Positions 51,456 to 61,359 are shown, counted from the stretch's first letter. The stretch is 64,000 nt of DNA from CAZWDO01 sp964632485 [NCBI: uncultured bacterium] (GCA_964632485.1 CAZWDO010000003.1:252877-316876), one strand, 5' to 3'. Notes: generated by a model not told the origin, from the letters alone. Made by a program: numbers and translations.

Positions 51456-53745
51456 TAGTACCTCCCTTGAAATGGTATTGAATAAAATTGAGCAATTCGA
51501 GCGTGGATTTTTTTCGCGTCAGAGTTGTCGGTATCTGTTGGGCGCCGGGTTGCTCTTCCAACGGTCCGACACATGATGGACAGCCATTCAGGCAGTTGCA
51601 TTCCGTTACAAAACGAATGGCGTGCTCAACTATTTCTTCGATCATGATGTAGAATTGCCGGGCCAGGCCGATCCCGCCGGGGTAGTTATCATAAAGAATG
51701 AGCGAGGGCAATTGAGAAAAAGGGGAACGAATCATGGATGTTGTATTGATATCGCACTTGTCGCAAAACAGATAAATAGGAGCCAGCTCACGAAACAGAC
51801 TGGCGCAACCCAGCAAGGCTTGAGCGCTATCTCCGGGTTGAATGAGGGAAGCGGGCATTTCGCGCAGGTCAATGCGGCATCCCGAAGTCGGCATGCTGAT
51901 CTCAGGCAGCGCGATTGTTCCCCAACCGACATTTTCGAATGTAATGAGTTTGATTTTTTTGAACATGACGGCGATGCGCGTAATGATTAAATCACCAAAA
52001 TCGATACTAACCGCGCCGAGGGCGCGACTCAAGTCGCAGGTAAAATTTTTGATATCTACCTTCTCGTGGGCATCGGTATAGTAATCGCTTTTTACCGGGC
52101 GTACAAACGCGCGTTTTTGTTCCCAATCCAGTTTTTTGACCTGATATGTGATACTTTCATGAATATAGATCGCTTGATCGTGCAAGAGAACGGGAGCTGA
52201 AAAAAAATCGACTTCTCCAATAATGCGGTTATTGTTTTCTATATCGCAGATTGTCACATTTTCAGGTGAGGCGGACCGCAGATTCACGCCGCGCGCCGGA
52301 TAGGCCTGATCGCTCCAGAAATAACGGTTATCGGAAATTGTCAGTAATTGATTTTCGGTCAAATAAGTGAGAATGGGATCGATAGGGCCGTTTCCGAAGG
52401 GTTCGCCCGGTGAGAAGGGTAATTCATAAGCGGCGCATTTAATATGATCTGTTAAAATAAGTAGATTGTCGGGATTGACGATTCCGGCTTCCGGTGATTG
52501 TTGGAAAAGATAATCCGGGTTTTGCATTAAATATTGATCCATGGGGGAGGAAGTTGCGATAAATATCATGAGAGAAGTGGCCTGCGCTCGGCCGGCGCGG
52601 CCGGCTTGTTGCCATAAGGAGGCAATGGAGCCGGGATATCCGGTAATGATAGCGGCATCCAATTGGCCGATATCGATGCCTAATTCTAAAGCGTTTGTGG
52701 AAACAACGCCGGTAATATCCCCATTCCGCAACCCTTTTTCGATTTCGCGGCGTTGCAGGGGGAGATATCCTCCCCGATACCCACGGACTTTCCGGGCGTC
52801 TTTTCCCAGTTTTCCGCGGAGTTCCGTCAATAGGATTTCCACCCGCATCCTGCTGCGGGCGAAAATGATGGTCGAGATTCTGTTGGCCAGTAGTTGATGG
52901 CCTAATGTGGCCGCTTCATGCACAGCGGACCGCCGGATTCCTAATTCGCGGTTAATGACTGGGGGGTTGTAGAGAAGGACATGTTTTATTCCGCGGGGCG
53001 CTCCATTGCGGTCGATCACCGAGACTTTTTCTCCGGTAATTTTTTCCGCTAGTTCCCGCGGATTTTTAATGGTTGCTGAACAACAAATGAATTGGAGTTT
53101 GCGGCCGTAAAAAGCGGACAATCGCTTTAAGCGGCGGATAACGTTGGCGACCTGACTGCCGAAAATGCCGCGGTATGCATGCAATTCATCAATGACGATA
53201 TATTTGACGCACTCAAAAAATTTATTCCAGATTTCATGGTGGGGGAGAATTCCGTTATGGAGCATGTCCGGATTAGTAATAACGATGTCACCGGCAACCC
53301 TGACTGCTTGTCGCGCCGTGTTAGGAGTATCTCCATCGAATGTGTAGGTGCGTAGAGGCGTCTCAAGAGCATTTATTAATGTGTGCAGTTCATTCATCTG
53401 GTCTTGAGCCAAGGCTTTGGTGGGGAAAAGGTAGAGCGCCCGGGTACCGGGATAGGTCAGCATATAGCTGATGACCGGCAGATTGTAGCATAAGGTTTTT
53501 CCGGAAGCCGTCGGTGTGACGACGACAACGTTTTCCCCGGCATTAATCCGTTCGTAAGACTCGGATTGGTGCGAATAGAGAGCCGTGATGTTTTTTTTTA
53601 GAAGCGCGTGTCGAAGCTGAGGAGGTAATGAATTCGGTAAGGGTAGATATTCCGCGGCCCGGGCGGCTATCATTTGCCGGTGGATGATTTTGTTTTTGAA
53701 TTGATCGTGGTGGAAAAATGTTTCTAAAAGCTGGTCAAGGTTCAT
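51379..53745 (-). CDS. mrfA: MrfA-type superfamily 2 DNA helicase (DUF1998)
   Basis: A 788-residue helicase: Walker A PTASGKT, DELH in VIDELHAYRG, motif III CCSATIKNP, and motif VI QQAGRAGRA in a RecA-like pair, then a DUF1998 C-terminal domain with the four-cysteine site CNCLNGCPSC. MrfA repairs mitomycin and interstrand lesions with MrfB (YprB), which is not in the window. The last 26 residues run into the start of the M3 gene and look like lost-stop extension rather than folded domain. Overlaps purA by four bases. Confidence 0.88.
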   Translation of the reverse strand: MNLDQLLETFFHHDQFKNKIIHRQMIAARAAEYLPLPNSLPPQLRHALLKKNITALYSHQSESYERINAGENVVVVTPTASGKTLCYNLPVISYMLTYPGTRALYLFPTKALAQDQMNELHTLINALETPLRTYTFDGDTPNTARQAVRVAGDIVITNPDMLHNGILPHHEIWNKFFECVKYIVIDELHAYRGIFGSQVANVIRRLKRLSAFYGRKLQFICCSATIKNPRELAEKITGEKVSVIDRNGAPRGIKHVLLYNPPVINRELGIRRSAVHEAATLGHQLLANRISTIIFARSRMRVEILLTELRGKLGKDARKVRGYRGGYLPLQRREIEKGLRNGDITGVVSTNALELGIDIGQLDAAIITGYPGSIASLWQQAGRAGRAQATSLMIFIATSSPMDQYLMQNPDYLFQQSPEAGIVNPDNLLILTDHIKCAAYELPFSPGEPFGNGPIDPILTYLTENQLLTISDNRYFWSDQAYPARGVNLRSASPENVTICDIENNNRIIGEVDFFSAPVLLHDQAIYIHESITYQVKKLDWEQKRAFVRPVKSDYYTDAHEKVDIKNFTCDLSRALGAVSIDFGDLIITRIAVMFKKIKLITFENVGWGTIALPEISMPTSGCRIDLREMPASLIQPGDSAQALLGCASLFRELAPIYLFCDKCDINTTSMIRSPFSQLPSLILYDNYPGGIGLARQFYIMIEEIVEHAIRFVTECNCLNGCPSCVGPLEEQPGAQQIPTTLTRKKSTLELLNFIQYHFKGGTNENPVNPIRQFDPIIINLGETDHVH

Positions 53746-55013
53746 TCTACTATAATGAGCTGTTCACGATCGGCTCCGGTGGAAACATAACGAACAGGGA
53801 TATTTAAAAATTCTTCAATGAAGCGAATATAATTACGCGCCGCTTGGGGAAGATCGGCTAAGGAATGAATCTGGGATGTATCCGCTTGCCAACCGGGTAA
53901 GTAGTGATAAATGGGCTTTATTTTTTCACTGTCAACAGCCGGATAGTAATCCAGAGTGGCATTGTCCAATGTGTATTGGATACAAACACCGATCGAAGTG
54001 AAATTATCGAGGACGTCAAGTTTGGTTAACGCCAACTCCGTGATTCCGTTAATGTTGACAGCATAGCGGGCCGCTACCAGGTCGAGCCATCCGCAACGGC
54101 GTGGGCGCCCGGTAGTGGATCCGAATTCAGCGCCGATTTTACGCAGTTGTTCACCTGTTTCATCCAATAGTTCCGTGGGAAACGGGCCATTCCCTACTCG
54201 GGTAGTGTAGGCTTTAAGGATACCCAGGATCGATTTGATTTTCGTGAAAGGGATGCCAGACCCTTGCGCGGCCCCGGCAGAAACACAATGAGACGACGTG
54301 ACAAAAGGATAGGTACCAAATTCAATATCCAGCATAGTCCCCTGTGCTCCTTCAAGGAGGATGCGACTCTCGTCTTTCAGTTTTTTTTGTATATAGGAAT
54401 AACTGTCAATGATATATGGTTCATAATATTCAGCCAATGTGAGCAGGTGGTCGTAATAGGCATCAATATCGATGGGTTCTTCTTGATAGAGCGTTTGAAA
54501 TAGTTCATTATAGTAGGATAAAATTTGGTTAAGCCTTGCTTTGAGCCCATCCGTATAAAGATCAGCCAAACGCAGTCCCGTGCGGGCATATTTTGCCGCA
54601 TAAGTCGGTCCGATTCCCCGTCCGGTAGTCCCGATTTTTTTGTCCAGGCTTTGGCGATTTTCGGACAATTGGTCCAATTTTTTATGGGCCGGAAGGATCA
54701 GATGCGCCATGGAGCTGATTTTTAAACGCTTGTGGAGCGGTTTTTGTTGGGGAATCAGTTGCTCAATTTCGTGTTTCAGCGTATCCAAATCGATAATGAC
54801 ACCATTACCAATCAGACATTCGACCTGTGGATGAAGGATGCCGGAAGGAATATGATGAAAGATAAATTTTTCTTTTCCAACTTTAATGGTATGGCCGGCA
54901 TTAGGCCCCCCCTGAAAGCGTATGATCAAATCGTGCTGCCGCGCTAAGTGATCGACAATTTTTCCTTTACCTTCATCTCCCCATTGCAACCCAAGCGCTA
55001 ATAACACGGGCAT
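53742..55013 (-). CDS. purA: Adenylosuccinate synthetase
   Basis: A 423-residue enzyme: GLQWGDEGKGKIVD (GTP loop with catalytic Asp13), GGPNAGHTI, GTTGRGIGPTYAAKY, and GSTTGRPRRCGWLD near residue 300. It condenses IMP and aspartate using GTP. Length typical. ATG follows a GGAG site. It lies 12 bases downstream of the STAS gene. Confidence 0.96.
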   Translation of the reverse strand: MPVLLALGLQWGDEGKGKIVDHLARQHDLIIRFQGGPNAGHTIKVGKEKFIFHHIPSGILHPQVECLIGNGVIIDLDTLKHEIEQLIPQQKPLHKRLKISSMAHLILPAHKKLDQLSENRQSLDKKIGTTGRGIGPTYAAKYARTGLRLADLYTDGLKARLNQILSYYNELFQTLYQEEPIDIDAYYDHLLTLAEYYEPYIIDSYSYIQKKLKDESRILLEGAQGTMLDIEFGTYPFVTSSHCVSAGAAQGSGIPFTKIKSILGILKAYTTRVGNGPFPTELLDETGEQLRKIGAEFGSTTGRPRRCGWLDLVAARYAVNINGITELALTKLDVLDNFTSIGVCIQYTLDNATLDYYPAVDSEKIKPIYHYLPGWQADTSQIHSLADLPQAARNYIRFIEEFLNIPVRYVSTGADREQLIIVE

Positions 55014-55025
55014 AGTATCTCCATT

Positions 55026-55382
55026 CTATTGATTGACGGAATCGTTAGTAAGTAAATCCATTGCCTGGCCTTGAGTGTCGGCCAGCGTAAAAATTCTGTC
55101 CAGCCGAGTAATCTTCATCATTTTTTGAACCTGTTCCGAGGCATGGGCGATCACCAAGTGAGTGTCGTGTTGTTTTGCGACGTTCAGCACGTTTATCAAG
55201 ATTCCGAGTCCTGAGGAATTGACCCACTTGACATTTTCGATATCGATAATAAACTTTTTTTGATTTTTTTCGATCTCTTCATGCAGATAATCCAGAATCC
55301 GATGACTATCAGGTCCTCCCAGCATTTTTCCATGGAGGATATAAGTAACGACGTCCTGATTTAAAACACGATCGATTTGCAT
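55026..55382 (-). CDS. STAS-domain anti-anti-sigma-type protein
   Basis: A 118-residue stand-alone STAS domain. The conserved phosphorylation loop is WVNSSGLGILINVL with the serine pair near residue 57. Such proteins are phosphorylated by RsbW-type kinases and then release or bind partner sigma or switch proteins. A possible kinase is the anti-sigma-type ATPase at 10659-11117, but no close partner exists. It is three bases from iorB and may be read from the iorAB message. Confidence 0.85.
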   Translation of the reverse strand: MQIDRVLNQDVVTYILHGKMLGGPDSHRILDYLHEEIEKNQKKFIIDIENVKWVNSSGLGILINVLNVAKQHDTHLVIAHASEQVQKMMKITRLDRIFTLADTQGQAMDLLTNDSVNQ

Positions 55383-55385
55383 GGA

Positions 55386-55967
55386 TTACCCCCTGTATTC
55401 GAAACCGGTTGTAAAGGCGTTGATATTGAGTTCGACGAGTTTGGGTTTGACTTTTTGTCGAATCACCTTGAACCACAATTCACTCGGAAATTTTAGTTTT
55501 TGGTTTAGAAATCCCAATAGAATCAGATTAGCGCTTTTAAGAGACCCGTTTTTTTGCGCCAATGTATGTGCGGCTATGAACTCGTGGCGGATTTTGTTTT
55601 CGGCGAGAAAAGATTCAATGTGCTGCGGATACTCGCTCATTCCCAGAGAAACTGTTGTGGGAATGATTTTTTGCGTATTACTGAGGACAATCCCGTCAGG
55701 GGCTAAGAGCGGGAGGAAGCGTAGGCTTTCACAGTATTCGAAAGAGAGTATATAGTGAGCCTGGGAGAGTCCAATTTTAGGGGCGAATACCCGTTCGCCA
55801 TAGCGTATTTGGCTGGTAACGGTTCCTCCGCGTTGCGCCATTCCATGGATTTCGCTTTTTTTAACATCGACATTCATGCGAAGCAGAACTTCGGCGAGAA
55901 GCTCTGAGGCCAATAAAATACCCTGGCCGCCGACTCCTACCATTAAAATATTGGTGATCTCAGGCAT
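55386..55967 (-). CDS. iorB: Indolepyruvate:ferredoxin oxidoreductase beta subunit
   Basis: A 193-residue gamma-type subunit of a 2-oxoacid oxidoreductase: MPEITNILMVGVGGQGILLA, VKKSEIHGMAQRGGTV and LSFEYCESLRFLPLL. With IorA it oxidises aryl-pyruvates from aromatic amino acid fermentation to acyl-CoA, reducing ferredoxin. GAGGAGG precedes the chosen ATG; a longer in-frame reading lies in iorA. Overlaps the iorA stop by eight bases. Confidence 0.93.
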   Translation of the reverse strand: MPEITNILMVGVGGQGILLASELLAEVLLRMNVDVKKSEIHGMAQRGGTVTSQIRYGERVFAPKIGLSQAHYILSFEYCESLRFLPLLAPDGIVLSNTQKIIPTTVSLGMSEYPQHIESFLAENKIRHEFIAAHTLAQKNGSLKSANLILLGFLNQKLKFPSELWFKVIRQKVKPKLVELNINAFTTGFEYRG

Positions 55968-57705
55968 GTTGAACCTCCTCGATGGCGCTGAAACGGCAGA
56001 CTTGGGCGCATAAACTACATCCAAAGCATGAATTCGGGTCGATTGTAATGCGCTCTCCATCCCAGTTTATGGCCGGGCAGCCCAATTTAAGGCACATTTT
56101 GCATTTTTTACAGCGGTTGGGATCACTGAAAAAAATGCGTTCTTTTTTTAAATGAGGCAAAAGCGCGCAGGGACGCTTGCTGATGATGACCGATGGACTC
56201 TCAAGCTCGAAGTGTTCCAGCAAGATGTGTTGTATCTGAGCTAAATCATAAGGGTCCACCACATCTACTTTCTCGATCCCAATCGCCTGGCACAGTAATT
56301 TTAAATCCAGCTTGGATGATGGCGTACCATTGATTCTGATACCGGTTACCGGGTTTGGCTGGTGGCCGGTCATGGCAGTTATGTCGTTGTCGAGAATCAT
56401 AATCGTTGTATTAAGTTGATTGTAAATCGCATCGATCAAGCCGGTAATTCCAGAATGAATAAAAGTAGAATCGCCGATAGTGGCAACAACACGTTGCTTG
56501 CTGCCTGATCGTTGCTTGATCATCTCGAATCCATTGGCGTTGGTAATGCTGGCGCCCATGCAAATGCAGGTATGCAAGGCGTTCAGGGGCGGCATATATC
56601 CCAGCGTATAACATCCGATATCTCCATTGACTGTCGCTTTTAGTTTGTTCAGGCTATAATATATTCCTCGGTGGGGGCAGCCGGGACATAGGACTGGGGG
56701 GCGGTGGGGCAAGGCGGGAACTTCCCGGCACTCGGTTTTTTCTCCTAAAATGGTTTGTCGAATAATATCGGTAGAAAGCTCATAGCATATCGGAATAGTT
56801 CCTTTACCGACTGCGATCGGAATTCCAGCGGCGCGGATCGGTTCCTCCAGAAAAGGTTCCAATTCCTCAATGATATAAAGAGTTTCAACGGAGCGGCTGA
56901 AATTGTGTATCAACTCCCAGGGGAGTGGGAATACCATGCCCAATTTTAGAAAATGGGCATCAGGAAAAGCTTCTCTGGCATATTGATACGCCATTCCGCA
57001 TGTAATAATGCCGATTTTGGAGGGGCCTTTTTCCCAACGGTTAAACGGGGAATTGCTATTGTAAGCGGAAAGTTTTTTCAGACGTTCTTCGACTTGCAGA
57101 TGATGTTTCCTGGCTGATGACGGCAAATTGACAAATTTTCCGTCCTGGAAATTAAACGAATATTCGGTCGGTTGTCGGACCGTTTCTTCCAGTTCGACAA
57201 TTGTCTTAGTATGGGATACGAGTGTGGTCAATCGAAGAATGACGGGCGTATCAAAATCTTCAGACAATTGGAAACCTAATTTGACAAAATCTTTGGCTTC
57301 CTGGCTGTCTGCCGGTTCCAGCACTGGAACCTTGGCAAATCTCCCATAGAGCCGATTGTCCTGTTCGTTTTGGGAAGAATGCATAGAAGGGTCATCCGCT
57401 GTGATGATGATTAATCCTTTATGAACTCCGCTGTAGGAAGCCGTGAATAAAGGGTCGGCGGCGACATTGAGACCCACATGTTTCATGCAGGCGATGGCTC
57501 TTCCCCCGGCCATGGCGGCGCCATACGCAGTTTCCAATGCGGTTTTTTCATTGGTGGTCCAGGTGGATGTGATCTCAGGATAGATTTTCCCGATCGTCTC
57601 CAAAATTTCTGTACTCGGAGTTCCGGGATATGCAACAGCAACCGCGCCATTGGCTTCCCATACGCCTCTGGCGATGGCTTCATTGCCTGATATAAGCGCT
57701 TTCAT
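55960..57705 (-). CDS. iorA: Indolepyruvate:ferredoxin oxidoreductase alpha subunit
   Basis: A 581-residue TPP enzyme: GNEAIARGVWEANGAVAVAYPGTPSTE at the start (seen in parts), GDIGCYTLG (TPP site), DNDITAMTGHQPNP, and a C-terminal ferredoxin domain with two [4Fe-4S] motifs (CKKCKMCLKLGCP and CFGCSLCAQVC). It ferments indolepyruvate and other aryl-pyruvates, feeding ferredoxin-linked electron transfer. AAGGAG ahead of ATG. Confidence 0.95.
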   Translation of the reverse strand: MKALISGNEAIARGVWEANGAVAVAYPGTPSTEILETIGKIYPEITSTWTTNEKTALETAYGAAMAGGRAIACMKHVGLNVAADPLFTASYSGVHKGLIIITADDPSMHSSQNEQDNRLYGRFAKVPVLEPADSQEAKDFVKLGFQLSEDFDTPVILRLTTLVSHTKTIVELEETVRQPTEYSFNFQDGKFVNLPSSARKHHLQVEERLKKLSAYNSNSPFNRWEKGPSKIGIITCGMAYQYAREAFPDAHFLKLGMVFPLPWELIHNFSRSVETLYIIEELEPFLEEPIRAAGIPIAVGKGTIPICYELSTDIIRQTILGEKTECREVPALPHRPPVLCPGCPHRGIYYSLNKLKATVNGDIGCYTLGYMPPLNALHTCICMGASITNANGFEMIKQRSGSKQRVVATIGDSTFIHSGITGLIDAIYNQLNTTIMILDNDITAMTGHQPNPVTGIRINGTPSSKLDLKLLCQAIGIEKVDVVDPYDLAQIQHILLEHFELESPSVIISKRPCALLPHLKKERIFFSDPNRCKKCKMCLKLGCPAINWDGERITIDPNSCFGCSLCAQVCRFSAIEEVQHA

Positions 57706-57823
57706 GGTCTTGCTCCTTTACTGGTATCGTCAACGATTCTAAAAGTTCTGTCTCTATTTTCACCCTTCCCAAATTTCTATTGTGAAAACCCCGGGTAATT
57801 CAAAACCGTTACCCCAATCATTT

Positions 57824-57852
57824 AATTTAATGTATGGAAAGGCTTTTGTCAA
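57824..57852 (-). promoter_or_regulatory. Sigma70-type promoter for iorAB
   Basis: Minus-strand TTGACA (57847-57852), 17-base spacer, TAAATT (57824-57829); leader of about 110 bases. Confidence 0.6.
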
Positions 57853-58019
57853 GCAATTTAAGTCAAAAATAAAGAAAGGGTCAAAAAATTATACCAGGAA
57901 TTGCATAAAAAAATAGGCAAGAAGAAATAAACAAATAAAAACTCTAAAATAGGCATAGAAAAGTGATTATTGATAAGCGGATTTTTAAGTTTCCCAAAAG
58001 TATTCATGGTAAAGGTAAA

Positions 58020-58310
58020 GTCGGTATAAAAACAATTCCGTATTTCCATCCATCATGTAAATACGCCAGGACACTCCCAAATGTCGATCGGCAACTGTTC
58101 TTGCCATCTTTACTTTTGCCCGTCTACGGTTCAACCACGTCTCTGATTTAAAGGAGAATCTCCTCGGCGGTTCCCAGATAAATGCTTCGAGAAATGACTT
58201 TGCTTTTCCCGCTGCCCTTACACTTTCCCTGCACCTTAGCATCTATCCTGGCTCGATAGGAATGATGATAGCAGAAATAACGGGTATTGCCTACAATTTC
58301 CTGATAGCGT
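58020..58310 (-). pseudogene. Decayed transposase-like frame (weak)
   Basis: In the 585-base gap between iorA and the histidine kinase one minus-strand frame reads ERYQEIVGNTRYFCYHHSY and, after a short spacer, SGKSKVISRSIYLGTAEEIL before a stop near 58150; another frame continues with weaker coding character. The second segment resembles the N-terminal part of IS1634/IS4-type transposases. No start, no intact catalytic part and no terminal inverted repeats are seen. The kinase stop lies inside the same frame's beginning. The left part of the gap (57860-58000) is AT-rich and empty. Confidence 0.3.
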
Positions 58311-60078
58311 TCAGCTTAGAATATTGAGAAACGATATTGTTGATTGTAGCCTTGAGTAGCATCTTTTCGACGGGTTTGGCAAGGTAGGCGTCACAACCCG
58401 CCTGATAGACCTTTTTTCGGTCATCAGGCTGGGCATAGGCGGTCAATGCAATAATTGGAAGGTCAGGTCGTTCGGTTTTGATCAATTGAGTCGCTTCATA
58501 CCCATCCATCACTGGCATTTTGATATCCATGAGCACTAATTCCACGTAAGGATTGGCTCTGCAAATATCCATGGCTTCTTTGCCGTTTTGCGCCCAAACG
58601 GAGGACCATCCCCATTCTTGTAATAATTCATTAATATAAAGGTAATTCGCAGCGTCATCCTCTGCAATCAAAACTTTCCGCTCATCAAACCGATACGGGG
58701 CGGTATCATTACGCGTTTCATGCGCTTTTAGGGAGATTTTATCAATTTGGTCCCATATTCGTCGATACGGAATTGAAAAATAAAAAGTAGTTCCCACGCC
58801 CTGTTGAGACTCAAGCCAAATTTTCCCCCCAAGCAGCCGCGTTATTGCTTCCGCAATAGTCAATCCGATACCGGAACCGCCATAATTGCGAGTATAATGA
58901 GACTCATATTGACGAAAGCGATCAAATACATAAGGTTGGAAAGCAGGATCGATTCCAATTCCGGTATCTGAGACATAAAACTCGATCTCTTTGCCTGCCA
59001 GGCGGTATCCCAAACGAATCGCTCCGGAGTGAGTGAATTTAAACGCATTGGATAGCAGATTGGCCAAAATCTGACGCAATCGTTTCTCATCGGTTTCCAC
59101 GACCGATTCTTCATCACTAAGCCCGGTTTCGCATGTAAACTCGATATGAGAAGGCTGTACCTGTTGTGAATAGAAAGAACCAAGTTCATGAATCAGCATG
59201 TTGAGTGAAACCGGGCCCCAAACTGCTTCGATTTGCTGACTCTCAATAGCTGCGATTTCGAGTATGTCTTCGATAACTAACTGTAATCGGTTCCCACTAT
59301 CCAAAATCACTTGAATGTATTGGCTTTTTTTATCATCGGACAGGTCAGGCTCTTTCAGCAATTGGGAGAATCCCATAATGCCATTGAGCGGGGTGCGGAT
59401 TTCATGCGACATATTCGCCAGAAAAGCAGTTTTCAAACGATCGCTCTCTTCCGCTTTGTCCCGGGCGATTTTTAATTCTGTTTCTGTTTTCTTTAGTGTA
59501 GTGATATCCAAAAAAATCCCGATCAACTGATATACATTTTGATTCCTGTCGATTAAAGGATTGATTTTGATATTGAGAATCCGTCGTCCATTGGTCAGGC
59601 TGAAAGTTTCTTCTGAAACATCCAATTCCCGGGAAAGCGCAGCTTTACTACAGACTTGACGCAGGTAACCAACTAAATCTGAACCTGTACTCTCGGCAAG
59701 AGAATCCAGTGGTTTTCTTTCCACTTGCTGGCTCCAGACACCTAACAACTCCTCGCATCGGGGATTGATAAATTCGATGGTAAAATCCGTTTCCCGGGCG
59801 ACATCAATAAGGAGAATCGCTACAGGGAAACGTATGAGAATCTCCTTCAGGTCGATTCCATCTATCGACACCGTCAGCCTATCTATTAATTCGACCATAG
59901 GTTGAGTATCCGGAACAACCGACCGCCATTCTTTCAAATCAAGAGATACACCGTTAGGACTTGTGATATGCAATCCCGGTGAGATTTTCTCAAAAAGTAC
60001 TTCGTAGAACCGGTTTATACGAGTAAGCTCTCTGACCCTCTTTTCCAGTTCCACACACATAGCTTCATGGGCTTTCAT
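58291..60078 (-). CDS. Hybrid sensor histidine kinase with C-terminal receiver
   Basis: A 595-residue cytosolic protein: N-terminal helix (1-30), a PAS-like domain (about 95-205) with FTIEFINPRCEELLG, HisKA with SHEIRTPLNGIMGFSQLL (phosphoacceptor His), an HATPase domain with NLLSNAFKFT, DTGIGIDP and GGSGIGLTI, and a receiver domain with the phosphoacceptor in LVLMDIKMPVMDGYEA and LTAYAQ plus conserved Lys in AKPVEK. No membrane segment is visible, so it senses a cytosolic cue. No response regulator gene lies next to it. TTAGGAGG precedes the ATG. Confidence 0.9.
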   Translation of the reverse strand: MKAHEAMCVELEKRVRELTRINRFYEVLFEKISPGLHITSPNGVSLDLKEWRSVVPDTQPMVELIDRLTVSIDGIDLKEILIRFPVAILLIDVARETDFTIEFINPRCEELLGVWSQQVERKPLDSLAESTGSDLVGYLRQVCSKAALSRELDVSEETFSLTNGRRILNIKINPLIDRNQNVYQLIGIFLDITTLKKTETELKIARDKAEESDRLKTAFLANMSHEIRTPLNGIMGFSQLLKEPDLSDDKKSQYIQVILDSGNRLQLVIEDILEIAAIESQQIEAVWGPVSLNMLIHELGSFYSQQVQPSHIEFTCETGLSDEESVVETDEKRLRQILANLLSNAFKFTHSGAIRLGYRLAGKEIEFYVSDTGIGIDPAFQPYVFDRFRQYESHYTRNYGGSGIGLTIAEAITRLLGGKIWLESQQGVGTTFYFSIPYRRIWDQIDKISLKAHETRNDTAPYRFDERKVLIAEDDAANYLYINELLQEWGWSSVWAQNGKEAMDICRANPYVELVLMDIKMPVMDGYEATQLIKTERPDLPIIALTAYAQPDDRKKVYQAGCDAYLAKPVEKMLLKATINNIVSQYSKLNAIRKL

Positions 60079-60206
60079 AGTTTCCTCCTAAAAAAAACAT
60101 CAATCCCAAGCATTTATCTTAAGACTACGCAGTACAAATATGCTGATACGTTAAAAAATTTTAAAAATTTCTGCTTGCTTAATGGTTACCAGGCTTCAAT
60201 TAATTT

Positions 60207-60234
60207 AATATAAGCAATCGAATGTATTTGTCAA
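60207..60234 (-). promoter_or_regulatory. Sigma70-type promoter for the hybrid kinase
   Basis: Minus-strand TTGACA (60229-60234), 16-base spacer, TATATT (60207-60212), giving a leader of about 130 bases. Confidence 0.62.
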
Positions 60235-60441
60235 TATTTTTTTTTGCTATGTAAAATGAATTTTATGACTAAAAATTATTTATGGAATCGGTCTCCGGGG
60301 ATAAAGCTGTCCTCACTCCCATCGTCGTACTCATTCACAGGCAGCCGATAACCCTGATCATGCGCGAACTGGTCTATGGACACTCTCCTGAATGGCGGGT
60401 GAACAACAGGAAAAACTCAATTAGAGTATTACAATGAATAT
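60235..60441. other. Gene-poor stretch with a possible remnant
   Basis: No complete gene. One plus-strand frame is open for about 45 codons up to 60433 (including IHRQPITLIMRELVYGHSPE) but has no start with a ribosome site and ends at a stop just before the next frame. It could be a remnant of the same lost element as the frame near 58150, or chance. Confidence 0.3.
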
Positions 60442-60792
60442 ATGACAGATATTTCCTGCATACCCGAAGAAATCGACTGTTTATCCTCTACGTTGATGGT
60501 TGTCGTTTTGGACCCCGGCGACCGGGTTCAGCCGGCTTCCCCTACCAACTACCGTGTACCCTTGCTGCTGGTCAGAAAGGATATCAAGGGTGAGGAAAAC
60601 TTTGATTTGTTATCCCGTCTGGATTTGACACCTATCTTAAACACCTACCTATTCAACACCCCTCACCCGCATAATTCAACTCAAATGAGAATTGTTCTTG
60701 GTTGTGGCAAAACCACAGTTTATTTCGATTTGCCTGAACGTTTCTTCCAGGCGAATTTCATGAAAATCCGAAGAGACATGAGAGAAATTTGA
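60442..60792 (+). CDS. Orphan reading frame, unknown
   Basis: A 116-codon frame from ATG to TGA. It has no Shine-Dalgarno site and no promoter I can point to; the composition (Cys and Pro spread without pattern) is not clearly coding. No family recognised. The start overlaps the end of the previous open frame, which might mean both are pieces of one decayed gene. It lies 160 bases upstream of rpsL and is not part of that operon. Confidence 0.3.
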   Translation: MTDISCIPEEIDCLSSTLMVVVLDPGDRVQPASPTNYRVPLLLVRKDIKGEENFDLLSRLDLTPILNTYLFNTPHPHNSTQMRIVLGCGKTTVYFDLPERFFQANFMKIRRDMREI

Positions 60793-60852
60793 TTTTTGCG
60801 CTGAAAAAATCAACAAATGATTGAGCTAAATGAAAATAATTCAAAAAACGGC

Positions 60853-60880
60853 TTGACTTTAATAAAAAAAAAGCTATATT
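60853..60880 (+). promoter_or_regulatory. Sigma70-type promoter for the str operon
   Basis: TTGACT (60853-60858), 16-base spacer, TATATT (60875-60880); leader of about 65 bases to the rpsL start. Confidence 0.65.
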
Positions 60881-60951
60881 AATAAGTCTCTGTTAGAAAA
60901 AAAAATGGCTATTTTGTCAAGAAAAGATGAACGTGTAACAGGAGGAACTGA

Positions 60952-61344
60952 TTGCCAACCATTAACCAATTAGTCCGGAAAGGGCGCCAGGCTGTCATTA
61001 AGAAGACGGCGGCACCGGCATTGCAAGAATGCCCACAAAAGCGGGGCGTATGTACGCGCGTGTACACGACGACCCCCAAAAAGCCGAATTCGGCGATGCG
61101 TAAAGTGGCCCGTGTTCGTTTATCCAACGGAATTGAAGTGACGGCTTATATCCCGGGTGAAGGGCACAAGCTCCAGGAACATTCGATTGTGATGATTCGC
61201 GGCGGCCGCGTAAAGGATTTGCCGGGTATTCGTTACCATATTGTTCGCGGTACCCTGGATTCAGATGGCGTAGCGGATCGTAAGAAAAGTCGTTCCAAAT
61301 ATGGAACCAAGCGGCCTAAAAAACAGGCTAAACCCAAGAAGTAA
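60952..61344 (+). CDS. rpsL: 30S ribosomal protein S12
   Basis: A 130-residue S12 with [11 protein letters not shown] at the start, [20 protein letters not shown] and [17 protein letters not shown] [13 protein letters not shown]. Start is TTG, six bases after AGGAGG; no ATG is in frame upstream near enough. The lysine hit by streptomycin-resistance changes (E. coli K42) is Lys here, and K87 region (VKDLPG) is also wild-type. First gene of the str operon. Confidence 0.97.
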   Translation: MPTINQLVRKGRQAVIKKTAAPALQECPQKRGVCTRVYTTTPKKPNSAMRKVARVRLSNGIEVTAYIPGEGHKLQEHSIVMIRGGRVKDLPGIRYHIVRGTLDSDGVADRKKSRSKYGTKRPKKQAKPKK

Positions 61345-61359
61345 CCAGGAGCAGGGATC

